Of a DNA stretch of 64,000 bases, positions 8,138 through 16,843 are shown one piece after another. The first letter of the stretch is position 1, and every line of letters begins with the position of its first letter. The DNA comes from Exiguobacterium oxidotolerans JCM 12280. Lineage in GTDB: Bacteria > Bacillota > Bacilli > Exiguobacteriales > Exiguobacteriaceae. Both the position numbers and the translations under genes were made by a program. The notes under the pieces were generated by a model, which saw nothing but the letters and a program-made list of their open reading frames with translations, searched no databases and was not told the DNA's origin. Location of the stretch: NCBI RefSeq assembly GCF_000702625.1, contig NZ_JNIS01000001.1, positions 620,001-684,000 on the forward strand. Direction: 5' to 3'.

Positions 8138-9172
8138 TTATCTTTTTTGTGAGATGCCTGATTTCGAACGAAGGACATTCATCATCTCAAGTGATTTTCC
8201 TGTACCGATTGCGACACAATCGAGTGCGTTTTCAGCAACAAGCGTCAAGATGCGTGTTTCGTCTTCGATGACAGAATCAAGGTTTTTAAGGAGCGCACCG
8301 CCACCTGTCAAGACGATTCCGCGGTCCATGACATCAGCCGAAAGTTCCGGCGGTGTTTGTTCAAGCGTGTGCTTGACACCTGCTAAAATCGCATCGACCG
8401 TATCGGATAACGCGTCGCAAATTTCTGCACTCGTTACTTCGATTTGTTTCGGAAGACCTGTGACGAGGTCGCGACCACGAATTTCCATCGTTTCGTTTTC
8501 TGACTCTTCATCGATTCGTGCGTAACCGATCGTCATCTTGAGTGTCTCGGCCGTCCGTTCACCAATCATCAAGTTGTACTTCGATTTGATGTAACGAATG
8601 ATTGACTCATCCATTTCATCTCCACCGACACGAATCGATTGACTCGTTACGATGCCGCCAAGCGAGATGACTGCGACTTCCGTCGTTCCGCCACCGATAT
8701 CGACGACCATTGATCCTGTTGGTTCAGATACTGGAAGACCGGCACCGATTGCTGCTGCAAATGGTTCTTCGATCGTGTAGGCTTCACGCGCGCCAGCAAG
8801 TTTTGCCGCATCTTCAACGGCACGTTTTTCGACTGACGTGATGCCGCTTGGCACACAAATCATGACGTTCGTTTTCGATGAGAACAATCCTTTTTTCTTC
8901 GACGCTTGATCCATGAAATACTTGATCATCGTCGCAGTTGTTTCATAATCAGCAATTACGCCGTCTTTCATCGGCCGTCGTGCCGTCACGTTGCCCGGTG
9001 TCCGTCCAATCATGTTTTTCGCTGCGTTCCCGACTGCCTCAATCTTACCTGTATCGGTACGGAAAGCGACAACAGAAGGTTCGCGTACAACGATTCCTTG
9101 CCCCTTCACATAAACGAGCGTGTTTGCCGTACCTAAGTCAATGCCGATTTCACGGCTAAATGATCCAAACAT
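8138..9172 (-). CDS. mreB: Rod shape-determining actin homologue MreB
   Basis: Bacterial actin of 344 residues that polymerises under the membrane and orients peptidoglycan synthases. Actin-fold nucleotide-binding signatures are visible: phosphate 1 [16 protein letters not shown] at the N-terminus, phosphate 2 [20 protein letters not shown] and the adenosine motif [12 protein letters not shown]. It is the first gene of the mreBCD-minCD unit, with a promoter-like -10 about 40 nt upstream. Confidence 0.98.
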   Translation of the reverse strand: MFGSFSREIGIDLGTANTLVYVKGQGIVVREPSVVAFRTDTGKIEAVGNAAKNMIGRTPGNVTARRPMKDGVIADYETTATMIKYFMDQASKKKGLFSSKTNVMICVPSGITSVEKRAVEDAAKLAGAREAYTIEEPFAAAIGAGLPVSEPTGSMVVDIGGGTTEVAVISLGGIVTSQSIRVGGDEMDESIIRYIKSKYNLMIGERTAETLKMTIGYARIDEESENETMEIRGRDLVTGLPKQIEVTSAEICDALSDTVDAILAGVKHTLEQTPPELSADVMDRGIVLTGGGALLKNLDSVIEDETRILTLVAENALDCVAIGTGKSLEMMNVLRSKSGISQKR

Positions 9173-9210
9173 TATTCAAAAAACCCCTCTCTGAAAATAC
9201 AACTCCACTA

Positions 9211-9239
9211 ATTATAACGGAAAAGCACTCTTAGAAAAG
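9211..9239 (-). promoter_or_regulatory. Probable promoter of mreB operon
   Basis: A perfect TATAAT lies at 9211-9216 on the minus strand; the -35 (TTTTCT-like) is weak. It sits between the radC terminator and mreB, where a promoter is expected. Confidence 0.5.
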
Positions 9240-9285
9240 CGCTAAAACGTTACAGCTTGTTTACAGTTCACCTATTTTTCAAAAC

Positions 9286-9331
9286 ACAAAAACGCCTGAG
9301 GTCAGGAAGTCCACTTCCCCCTCAGACGTTA
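9286..9331 (-). terminator. Terminator after radC
   Basis: Arms AACGTCTGAGG and CCTCAGGCGTT with an inner complementary stretch, then U residues on the minus strand. It ends the maf-radC transcript. Confidence 0.85.
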
Positions 9332-9334
9332 TTC

Positions 9335-9988
9335 TTACATAAATCCGCGTTGTTTCATACTAATAAATTGTCCGTGACCGATGACGAGGTGATCGATACA
9401 ACTGATTCCAATCAATCTGCCCGCCTCGACCATCCGTTCCGACACCTCGATATCTTCCCGGCTCGGCGTCGGATCGCCAGACGGATGATTATGGACGGCG
9501 ATGAAGCTTGCTGCCGAACAACGAATCGCTTCCCGGAAAATGTCACGTGGATGGACGATTGACGTGTTCAACCCTCCGATGAAGAGCGTCTTTTTCGAAA
9601 TGACCTCATTTTTCGTATTCAAATACAGACAGATAAAGTGCTCTTGCTGGTAGAGGCGCATCTCTTCTAACAACAGCTCCGCTGCATCCTCCGGTGAACG
9701 AACGACCGGTCGGACCCACTTCGGTTCTGTGACGAGCCGGCGGCCGAGCTCGAGTCCCGCCATGATTTGGAGCGCCTTCGCCTTGCCGACGCCGGGTGAC
9801 TTCTCCAGTCCTCCGACTCCCGCTGCCTCAAGCTCAATCAACGAGGGGTGACGATCAAGTAATTCTTCCGCGATTTCAAGCGGCGATTGATTTCTCGTTC
9901 CACTTCGGACGAGACATGCTAGTAATTCGACTGTCGTCGCATGGGTCAGCCCCTTTAGTTGAATCATATCCTTCGGCAATTCAATCAC
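9335..9988 (-). CDS. radC: RadC-family JAMM-domain protein
   Basis: A 217-residue RadC/UPF0758 protein. The helix-hairpin-helix region is at about 20-75 (LEKSPGVGKAKALQIMAG), then the JAB/MPN metalloprotease-like domain with zinc-binding motif HNHPSGDPTPSRED. The name comes from an old DNA-repair phenotype that has not held up, so the biochemical role is unsettled. The start is a GTG with AGAGAGG upstream. It lies between maf and mreB as in Bacillus. Confidence 0.93.
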   Translation of the reverse strand: MIELPKDMIQLKGLTHATTVELLACLVRSGTRNQSPLEIAEELLDRHPSLIELEAAGVGGLEKSPGVGKAKALQIMAGLELGRRLVTEPKWVRPVVRSPEDAAELLLEEMRLYQQEHFICLYLNTKNEVISKKTLFIGGLNTSIVHPRDIFREAIRCSAASFIAVHNHPSGDPTPSREDIEVSERMVEAGRLIGISCIDHLVIGHGQFISMKQRGFM

Positions 9989-10014
9989 TGCATCCGACCT
10001 CTCTTTAGTAGGCG

Positions 10015-10593
10015 TTACGCAAATTCCGGCTTGATTCCGAATGCTTCGAGTCGTTTCGCAATCGGATGAATCGGTAATCCGACGACATTATAATAATCGC
10101 CTGCAATCGCTTCGACGAATAATCCTCCGACCGCCTGGATGCCGTATCCACCGGCTTTATCATACGGCTCATCCGTCTCCGTGTAGCGCATAATCCAGTC
10201 CTGCGACAATTTGGCAAACCGGACTTCTGTCGTCACGGTAAACGTTTCGACGTGATCATTCATCACAATCGTCACGCCCGTCAAGACATGATGGGTCCGA
10301 CCAGATAATTGAAGCAACATCTGCTTTGCGGCTAAACGATTGAGCGGTTTTTCCAAAATCAAACCGTCAATCGACACGACGGTATCAGCCGCTAGAATGA
10401 TTTCATCCGTTTGTGCAACAGCACGGGCTTTTTTGTCGGATAAGTAGGCGACGTATTCGGCAGGCGCCATCGGATAGGGCGCTTCTTCGACGACGTCAGC
10501 AGGACGAACCTCATGCTGTATTCCGATTTGGTCCAAAAGCTGTGTCCGGCGCGGAGACGCCGAAGCAAGAATCAAGGGTGGTTGCGTTACCAT
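10015..10593 (-). CDS. maf: Maf nucleotide pyrophosphatase
   Basis: Maf-family nucleoside triphosphate pyrophosphatase of 192 residues, thought to hydrolyse dTTP/UTP and modified nucleotides; overexpression blocks septation in B. subtilis. Signatures are ILASASPRRTQLLDQIG at the N-terminus, ADTVVSIDG and ILEKP in the middle. The ATG chosen has AAAGAG about 10 nt upstream; an in-frame GTG at 10602 has no room for a ribosome-binding site. A possible -10 (TATACT) lies at 10648-10653. Co-transcribed with radC. Confidence 0.94.
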   Translation of the reverse strand: MVTQPPLILASASPRRTQLLDQIGIQHEVRPADVVEEAPYPMAPAEYVAYLSDKKARAVAQTDEIILAADTVVSIDGLILEKPLNRLAAKQMLLQLSGRTHHVLTGVTIVMNDHVETFTVTTEVRFAKLSQDWIMRYTETDEPYDKAGGYGIQAVGGLFVEAIAGDYYNVVGLPIHPIAKRLEAFGIKPEFA

Positions 10594-10654
10594 TAGTATC
10601 ACGCTCTTTCTGATAGATTTCGAACTAGCTTAATTCACTCAAGGAGTAGTATAA

Positions 10655-10697
10655 CGAAAAACAAGTGCCTCTCCCGTGAAGAGAAGCACTTGTTTCC
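10655..10697 (-). terminator. Terminator of the pil operon
   Basis: Minus-strand arms AAACAAGTGCTTCTC and GAGAGGCACTTGTTT, then U residues, just after the pilO stop. It separates the pilus genes from maf-radC. Confidence 0.88.
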
Positions 10698-10700
10698 AAA

Positions 10701-11423
10701 CTAATTTCCTGTGACATCGACAAAGGGATCTGATTTCGGGGTCGTCTCCTTGAGTGGTGTCTTCTTATCTGGAACGAGTTGTGTTAGATCAGGTCGATAA
10801 TACGTCTCGATTTCAATCGTAAACGCCATCATCTCATCGTCAAGAAGAATCGTCTCACTTCCGGCACCTGGTTCATCCGGTCCCGTCAATTGAATCTGAC
10901 GCAAGATCGTAATCCGATCCGTCCGTTCGATTTGTTTGAGGAATGCCATCAGTTCAAGGTATGACGGTGCTTCGACAGATAACGATGCCGGAAGCGGTGT
11001 CGCGGCCGTCGTCGCGACAGGTGCTTCTGCTCCATCCGCATCGATGTCAGACTCTGTCGCCATCGCTCCGTCGACGACCGGTGTTGACTCGACAACCGGT
11101 GCAGGTGCAACATCCGTTTGGCTGAACGTAATCGACTGAACTTTGACTCCTGCAATTTGACTCGAGGCATTGATGGCGTCGATGACGTCATCATTCGCCG
11201 GGAGGACAGGTACTTTTTTCTGTAAGAAGCTTGATTCAGCGACATCGACTTTTTGTTCATTCGCTTTTGCGATTTCGAGGGCCATCTGTTCCCGATCAAG
11301 CGTCGCTTCCGTTTCATTCAATTCTTGGTACGTCGTATAGGTCGTATAACCGAAATAGGCGACTCCTCCAATTACGAGCAGGAGCGTCAATCCGAGGAGA
11401 AGGTAACTACTATAACGCTTCAA
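10701..11423 (-). CDS. pilO: PilO-like type IV pilus assembly protein
   Basis: A 240-residue bitopic protein with one membrane helix (about 7-27, YLLLGLTLLLVIGGVAYFG), a short coiled coil and a C-terminal ferredoxin-like region (LSVEAPSYLELMAFLKQIERT), which is the PilO plan. PilO pairs with PilN to form the inner-membrane alignment complex. An Ala/Pro/Asp-rich insert (about 105-155) interrupts it. It overlaps the end of the PilM-PilN gene by 4 nt and is the last gene of the pilus operon. Sequence-level similarity is modest; the call rests on topology and place. Confidence 0.8.
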   Translation of the reverse strand: MKRYSSYLLLGLTLLLVIGGVAYFGYTTYTTYQELNETEATLDREQMALEIAKANEQKVDVAESSFLQKKVPVLPANDDVIDAINASSQIAGVKVQSITFSQTDVAPAPVVESTPVVDGAMATESDIDADGAEAPVATTAATPLPASLSVEAPSYLELMAFLKQIERTDRITILRQIQLTGPDEPGAGSETILLDDEMMAFTIEIETYYRPDLTQLVPDKKTPLKETTPKSDPFVDVTGN

Positions 11424-13141
11424 TTATCCTCCACCTCCTCAATTTCGGTCGAGACGACTTCGCCTGTTCCGTCTTCTGGTGTCACTTCACCGTCTGGCGT
11501 CGCCGACTCCGTCTCGCCATCTTCTTTTGGTACATCCGGATTCGCTTCATTCGTTTCACCTTTGACGACCTCCGCCGGTAAGACTGACAACGTGAATTGA
11601 CCGATGTAACGTGGTTCTTCCGTTTTTTCATCAGCCGATGGTGTAATCGTCGTCGTCGGAATTTCTTCCCCTGTCGCCGGATCGATCGTTGTCGACGTGA
11701 CGACATCTGCCTCTTCGTTCATTGTCTTTGTCGTGATACCTGTCAATGAAACTCCTGTAAAGACGTCATCCGTCAAGAGTTGACGATAAAAACCGTTCAA
11801 TTCTTCCAGTGTTTCGAATTGCGCATTCATCGTCACGAGATGATCGGCACCATAGGCGAACTGTAAGATGTAGCCGCGTTCCGGTAAGTAGCGGGTAATC
11901 CGTTCAAGCGTCGGGACTGCCGGGCGCGGCGTCTCCTCTAATCCGTCGACGGTCTGCTTCAATTGGGCAATTTCTTGTTTCGCTGATTGTGCCGATTCCG
12001 CCTGAAGGGCACGAACGATTTGTACTTGATTGTTTGCTGTCTCGATCCGGTCCGCGAACTGGTCCGTTTGCCAGAACAAGTAGCCGCCAATCATTCCGCC
12101 AAATAACAACAGGACGAGCGACGCGACGAGCGGAAACTTCGGCATGACGTCGTTCTCTGGTAACAGATTGATTCGAGTTTTTTGTGGAATCGCGAGTCCA
12201 ATCAGCGGTAAATACGCACGCGGAATCGGTTGTGACGCGACTTCGAGCTGTTCCGGAAGCTGTTCGAGTCGGAGATCAAAATTCGCTTCGAACCGTTTGA
12301 CGAGCTCCTCCTGGAACGGGAAATCTCCTGCTAGAATGACACGGCTGATTTCCCGTTGGTCACGCGCGAGCGAAAACCGGTAGAAATCGAGCACACGTGA
12401 AAATTCGAGCAGCATTTCGTCAAGTGTCATCTCGACTTGTGCGTCATCTAAGCGATACCGGTAATGGAGACGATCCTCCATCACCTCAACTTCCCAGGCA
12501 TTCGAACTGAACGTATCGACGGAACGGATTAAGCGCGGCACTTTGTCTTCGATGATGATCAGTTGATGATTCGTCGCATTGACGTTCCAAATCAAGACGC
12601 TGCTACTGTCTTCGACTTCATAGAGCGACTCGATTCCGAAAAACGTAGCGAGCGGTTGCGGTTCAGCTGCGACAAGCCGCAGGTGCTTTTGCTTAAACAA
12701 TTGCATGTATTGTTGAATCGCTTCGTTCGGTGCCGCATACAGCATGATTTCGCGTTTGCCGTCTTCTTCGAGCAGTGTGTAATCGAAGTACGGTTCTTCA
12801 AACGGCAGGACGATGCTGTGCCCGAGTTCCATGAACAAGTAGCCACGGATTTGGTTCGTCTCGACCGACTCCGGAATTTCAAGTTTCCGTGCTAAAACAA
12901 GGGATCCGTCAAGCGCAAGAACGGCTTGCGAACCACGCGGAACCTTCAATTTCGTCAACAGGCTGTCAAAAATCAAATCAAGTGACGCTTCCGGTTGTAA
13001 CCATCCACCTTGGAGTGTCCCGGCAGGCAGCGACGCAACAGCGCGTCGTTTGATGACACCGTTCTTGACGACGGCGCCGAAGACGGCGACATCCGTGAAG
13101 TTGAAATAAATATATGTACCTCTACGCCTAGCTTGCGCCAT
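11420..13141 (-). CDS. PilM-PilN fusion protein
   Basis: A 573-residue protein joining two usually separate pilus components. Residues 1 to about 335 form an actin-like PilM domain (IYFNFTDVAVFGAVVKNG, AVLALDGSLVLARKLEIP). The PilN signature INLLPEND follows, then a membrane helix (FPLVASLVLLLFGGMIGGYLFW), a coiled coil (about 370-410) and a PilN periplasmic-type domain. A Thr/Glu/Asp-rich tail (last 70 residues) ends the protein. In other bacteria PilM binds the cytoplasmic N-terminus INLLP of PilN, so the fusion makes that contact permanent (inference). No stop or frameshift separates the parts. Located between the prepilin peptidase and pilO. Confidence 0.87.
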   Translation of the reverse strand: MAQARRRGTYIYFNFTDVAVFGAVVKNGVIKRRAVASLPAGTLQGGWLQPEASLDLIFDSLLTKLKVPRGSQAVLALDGSLVLARKLEIPESVETNQIRGYLFMELGHSIVLPFEEPYFDYTLLEEDGKREIMLYAAPNEAIQQYMQLFKQKHLRLVAAEPQPLATFFGIESLYEVEDSSSVLIWNVNATNHQLIIIEDKVPRLIRSVDTFSSNAWEVEVMEDRLHYRYRLDDAQVEMTLDEMLLEFSRVLDFYRFSLARDQREISRVILAGDFPFQEELVKRFEANFDLRLEQLPEQLEVASQPIPRAYLPLIGLAIPQKTRINLLPENDVMPKFPLVASLVLLLFGGMIGGYLFWQTDQFADRIETANNQVQIVRALQAESAQSAKQEIAQLKQTVDGLEETPRPAVPTLERITRYLPERGYILQFAYGADHLVTMNAQFETLEELNGFYRQLLTDDVFTGVSLTGITTKTMNEEADVVTSTTIDPATGEEIPTTTITPSADEKTEEPRYIGQFTLSVLPAEVVKGETNEANPDVPKEDGETESATPDGEVTPEDGTGEVVSTEIEEVEDN

Positions 13142-13159
13142 ATGTAGGTTCGTCCTTTC

Positions 13160-13915
13160 TCATAAGAACAGATCGAGGTATAACGTCACCCAATCGTCCG
13201 CGAAATAATAAGTGAGTAATGTCCCGATCGCAATCGACGGGACGAAGGGAATCGGTTGCTTGCGTTCGACGCGCTTCAATCCGAGCAGTGTCAGTCCAAT
13301 GATGGAACCGACAAATGCCGAGACGAATAAGGCAATCACGACGTCAAGTGGTCCGAGGAAAATCCCGAGTAAACCAAACAGTTTGACGTCCCCTGCGCCC
13401 ATCCCTTGACGAGATGCGAGAAAGATTGCAAACAACAAACTAAAACCGACGATTCCGCCAATAATTGGATTATACCAGTTCTCGTATGGAGAAAGGTAGC
13501 GAACTATCAGACTAATCGGTAAAAAGAACAGTAATATTTTATTCGGGACGAGCATGTAGGCAAGATCCGACATGACAAGGATGAACAACAGACTCGTCAA
13601 GATAAGCGTCAACACAAATTGCATCGACCATCCGAATTGGTAGAACGCATAGGCGTAAAGCACGCCACCAAGCAGTTCAAGCGCCGGATACTTCGCGGAA
13701 ATCGGCAGTTGGCAGTCGCGGCATTTTCCGCGTAAGGCGAGATAGCCGAGGACAGGCGTCAGTTCGAGCGCACCAAGGACATGTCCACAGTTCGGACAAT
13801 GCGACCGGGGACGGACGATCGATTCCCCAAGCGGAATCCGCAGACCGACGACGTTCGTGAACGACGTAATTAGCATGCCAATAATGAAAAAATAGACCGT
13901 AAAAACGATTGTCAT
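13160..13915 (-). CDS. pilD: Prepilin peptidase (type IV leader peptidase)
   Basis: Aspartic peptidase family A24, 251 residues, which cleaves and N-methylates prepilins. The N-terminal methylase-type domain has two zinc-cysteine pairs (CPNCG near residue 39 and CRDC near 65), and both catalytic aspartates are visible in SDLAYMLVPNK and GAGDVKLFG. About seven membrane helices. In B. subtilis the equivalent gene, comC, also lies just after folC; here it is buried in the pilus operon. AAGGAG precedes the ATG. Confidence 0.95.
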   Translation of the reverse strand: MTIVFTVYFFIIGMLITSFTNVVGLRIPLGESIVRPRSHCPNCGHVLGALELTPVLGYLALRGKCRDCQLPISAKYPALELLGGVLYAYAFYQFGWSMQFVLTLILTSLLFILVMSDLAYMLVPNKILLFFLPISLIVRYLSPYENWYNPIIGGIVGFSLLFAIFLASRQGMGAGDVKLFGLLGIFLGPLDVVIALFVSAFVGSIIGLTLLGLKRVERKQPIPFVPSIAIGTLLTYYFADDWVTLYLDLFL

Positions 13916-13944
13916 GACCGGGCTCCTTTCTTAAAAAACTTCAG

Positions 13945-13967
13945 AAAAAAACCCCCGATGTGGGGGC
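13945..13967 (-). terminator. Terminator after the major pilin gene
   Basis: CCCCCACATCGGGGG followed by seven U residues on the minus strand, 7 nt after the pilin stop. It should lower expression of pilD-pilMN-pilO relative to the pilin. Confidence 0.85.
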
Positions 13968-13973
13968 GAGGAC

Positions 13974-14444
13974 TTAAAGCGAGTCTTTATTTAGAGAAAC
14001 AGTATCATTAAAGTAAACTTTAGCTGTACCAGATCCTTTTTTCTCCATAGTAACTTTATAAATATACTTCCCAGTGTCAGGATCTTTTGAAACGTTAACA
14101 TATGCCTCTTTGTACTCAGCATCACTATTCATTGGATCCTTCAGAGAATCGATGTACTTCTCCAAAACTTTTTTATCGTTTGTCTCGGTAGATTCATATG
14201 ATAATTTACCAGACTCGATCGGGTTGCTCGAAACATATAATTTCGCAGCTGAAACTAATTGTTTCGCATTTGCTACTTGCGCATCCTTACGTGAGTTCTC
14301 AATCAATCCGCCAATCGCTACTACCGCGATTGCGGCAATAATTCCGAGGATAACGACGACGACGAGTAACTCGATCAACGTCAAGCCACGCTCATCGCGC
14401 ATTTGTTTTGCATCTAACCAGATTTCTTTTAACCGTTCTAACAT
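13974..14444 (-). CDS. pilA: Type IV major pilin (prepilin)
   Basis: A 156-residue prepilin. The class III signal is DERG|LTLIELLVVVVILG: cleavage after G20 leaves a mature N-terminus with leucine at 1 and the conserved glutamate at 5, followed by a long hydrophobic helix. The C-terminal globular region is Lys/Ser/Asp-rich and has no cysteine pair. It has its own promoter and a terminator right behind it, which suits a major subunit made in large amounts. Codon use in the 3' half is more A/T-rich than in neighbouring genes. Confidence 0.93.
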   Translation of the reverse strand: MLERLKEIWLDAKQMRDERGLTLIELLVVVVILGIIAAIAVVAIGGLIENSRKDAQVANAKQLVSAAKLYVSSNPIESGKLSYESTETNDKKVLEKYIDSLKDPMNSDAEYKEAYVNVSKDPDTGKYIYKVTMEKKGSGTAKVYFNDTVSLNKDSL

Positions 14445-14508
14445 TTTAGTATTCCTCCCTAGTGCTTTTTAAGTGTGATGTATAGGTAATACTATCCAGA
14501 TGATTACT

Positions 14509-14536
14509 ATTATAGTAGCACCATATTTTTTGTGAA
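14509..14536 (-). promoter_or_regulatory. Promoter of the major pilin gene
   Basis: Minus-strand TTCACA (14531-14536), a 16-bp spacer and TATAAT (14509-14514), 65 nt before the pilin start. Confidence 0.7.
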
Positions 14537-14577
14537 TAATGTCTTTTTTATACAGCAGGTAAATGTTTTTACAGTTC

Positions 14578-15795
14578 TTATTCGCCTTGGATGTCGGAAT
14601 AAATCTTAAACATCGGAACGACGACGGCGATGACGATGACACCGACGATTGCTGCGAGTACGACGATCAGGAGCGGTTCGATGATCGATTTCAAGCGATC
14701 CGTCGTCGTTTCGACTTCCGTTTCATAAAAGTCCGCGACTTCTGTCAGCATTGAATCGAGGCGCCCTGACTCCTCACCGATCGCAATCATCTGCGTCACA
14801 AGCGGCGGAAAATATTTATTTTTCTCGAGCGGCTCGTGCATCGGAATCCCGCGTGACATCGCTTCGTTTGCGGCAGCGATTCCTTTACGGATGATCCGGT
14901 TCGTGACGATCCGTTCCGTAATGTCGAGCGAAGCAAGAATTGGGACCGACGCATTCAGTAACACAGCGAGTCCCCGCGTCATCAAAGCAATCTGTGACTT
15001 TTGAATCAATGGTCCGAAGACCGGCAACATCAACAGTAAGCTGTCGAAGATGACCCGTTGTCGTTCATTTTTAAAATTAAAATACAACAGACCGAGCAAC
15101 CCGAAGGCGACAAGCAACAAAACCCACCAATAAGCGACAAAAAAGTCTGATACGGCAACAACAAGTTTCGTGATTAACGGAAGTTCACTTCCGAGTTGAT
15201 CGAAGATCGACGCGAACGTCGGGACGACGTTCAACATCAGGAAGACGACGACACCAATCGCGACGATTGAAACGACGGCCGGATAAATCAATGCCGAAAT
15301 GACTTTCCGTTTAATCTCGTACTGTTTTTGAAGCTGGGTGACGATGTTATCAAGGGCTTCTTCTAAATTCCCACTCGCCTCGCCCGCCATCGCCATGCTG
15401 ACGAAGAATGTATCAAAGACGCGCGGATGCTTTTCAATTGCTTGCGAAAATTGAATCCCGCTCCGTAAATCATCTTCGACTTCGACGAGTGCCCGCTCGA
15501 GCGGCTTCGACTCTGTCTGTTTCCGTAAAATTTCGGTCGCTTTAACGATTGAGACACCGGACCGGACGAGCGTCGCAAATTGACGTGCGTACATGACTAA
15601 GTGTTCGATTTTCGGTTTTGCCGTTAAAAATGTGATCTCGGTATTTAAGCCTTTCGATTCTTGTTTCTCAAGTGACGTGACGGCGATTTGTTCTGTCCGG
15701 AGACGTTCTGCCGCCTCCCGTTTCGTTAATGCTGTAATCTTACCTTTTTTCCGTTTTCCGGCCATCGTCCGACCTTCATAGATAAATACTGCCAT
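14578..15795 (-). CDS. pilC: Type IV pilus inner-membrane platform protein PilC
   Basis: A 405-residue GspF/PilC family protein with two T2SF domains (about 68-192 and 270-395), each ending in membrane helices; a third lies in the middle (WWVLLLVAFGLLGLLY). The repeated GEESGRLDSML/AGEASGNLEEAL motifs are typical. It is the membrane platform that PilB and PilT act on. Four bases separate it from pilT. Confidence 0.96.
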   Translation of the reverse strand: MAVFIYEGRTMAGKRKKGKITALTKREAAERLRTEQIAVTSLEKQESKGLNTEITFLTAKPKIEHLVMYARQFATLVRSGVSIVKATEILRKQTESKPLERALVEVEDDLRSGIQFSQAIEKHPRVFDTFFVSMAMAGEASGNLEEALDNIVTQLQKQYEIKRKVISALIYPAVVSIVAIGVVVFLMLNVVPTFASIFDQLGSELPLITKLVVAVSDFFVAYWWVLLLVAFGLLGLLYFNFKNERQRVIFDSLLLMLPVFGPLIQKSQIALMTRGLAVLLNASVPILASLDITERIVTNRIIRKGIAAANEAMSRGIPMHEPLEKNKYFPPLVTQMIAIGEESGRLDSMLTEVADFYETEVETTTDRLKSIIEPLLIVVLAAIVGVIVIAVVVPMFKIYSDIQGE

Positions 15796-15799
15796 CTGC

Positions 15800-16843
15800 T
15801 CACCCCGATATGTAAGGTGTCGCGGCTGATGCTGGAATCAGTCCCCGACTAACTAAGTCTTGTAAGGCCATTTGCATCGTCTGCATCCCATACTGTTTTC
15901 CGGTCTGCAAAACGGATTGAATCTGATATTCCTTACCTGTGCGAATCAAGTTTGAGACGGCTGGTGTCTCGACCATGATTTCAAGCGCCGCGACTCTGCC
16001 TGTACCATCGGACCGGGGCATCAAGCGTTGCGAGACGACACCCGCCAGGACATTTGCCAACTGGGCGCGAATTTGATCCTGTTGCTCCGATGGAAAAACA
16101 TCGATGATCCGACTGACTGTCGAGGCAGCGGTCGACGTATGGACGGTCGCGAAGACGAGATGTCCCGTCTCTGCAGCTGTGACTGCCGTCGAAATCGTCT
16201 CCAAGTCGCGCATCTCCCCGAGCAAGATGACGTCCGGATCCTGACGGAGCGCAGAACGTAAGCCACTCGCGAATCGTGGGGCATCAATGCCGATTTCACG
16301 TTGGTCAATTAAACTTTTATGATGACTATGTAAGTATTCAATCGGGTCCTCAAGCGTAATGATCCGTTTATACATCGTCTGATTGATTTCGTTGATCATC
16401 GCAGCAAGTGTCGTCGACTTCCCTGACCCGGTCGGTCCTGTGACGAGAATCAAGCCATGCGGTTTCGTTAAAAACCGTTTGATGACAGGAGGTAACGATA
16501 ATTGTTCGAGTGTCGGCACTTCAGTCGGAATCGTTCGAAAAGCCATTGAGAGTGCACCACGTTGATAAAAACAATTGACGCGGTAACGGGCGACACCCGT
16601 CACACCAAAGGAAAAGTCGATGTCACGATCTTGTTTAAGCTGCAGGTACATTTCCTCGGTAATCAACGACTGAACGAACCCGTCGATGATGACCGGCTTG
16701 AGTTTATCCGTCCCGTAAGCAATCAATGTTCCATTGACGCGAAAGACGGGGGGAGATCCTGCCGTCAAATGGACGTCAGAAGCCCCTTTTTCTTTTGACG
16801 ATCTGAGAATGTCTTCGATTTGTGCGCGTTCCATCGTACTCAT
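15800..16843 (-). CDS. pilT: Type IV pilus retraction ATPase PilT
   Basis: A 347-residue hexameric secretion ATPase that drives pilus retraction. Walker A is VTGPTGSGKSTTLAAM, the Asp box lies in ITLEDPIEY, Walker B is VILLGEMRDLETI, and the His box is TGHLVFATVHT. The N-terminal PAS-like domain begins with GASDVHLTAGSPP. Its presence argues for true retractable pili (twitching, DNA uptake) rather than a simple competence pseudopilus. It overlaps the pilB stop by ATGA. Confidence 0.97.
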   Translation of the reverse strand: MSTMERAQIEDILRSSKEKGASDVHLTAGSPPVFRVNGTLIAYGTDKLKPVIIDGFVQSLITEEMYLQLKQDRDIDFSFGVTGVARYRVNCFYQRGALSMAFRTIPTEVPTLEQLSLPPVIKRFLTKPHGLILVTGPTGSGKSTTLAAMINEINQTMYKRIITLEDPIEYLHSHHKSLIDQREIGIDAPRFASGLRSALRQDPDVILLGEMRDLETISTAVTAAETGHLVFATVHTSTAASTVSRIIDVFPSEQQDQIRAQLANVLAGVVSQRLMPRSDGTGRVAALEIMVETPAVSNLIRTGKEYQIQSVLQTGKQYGMQTMQMALQDLVSRGLIPASAATPYISG

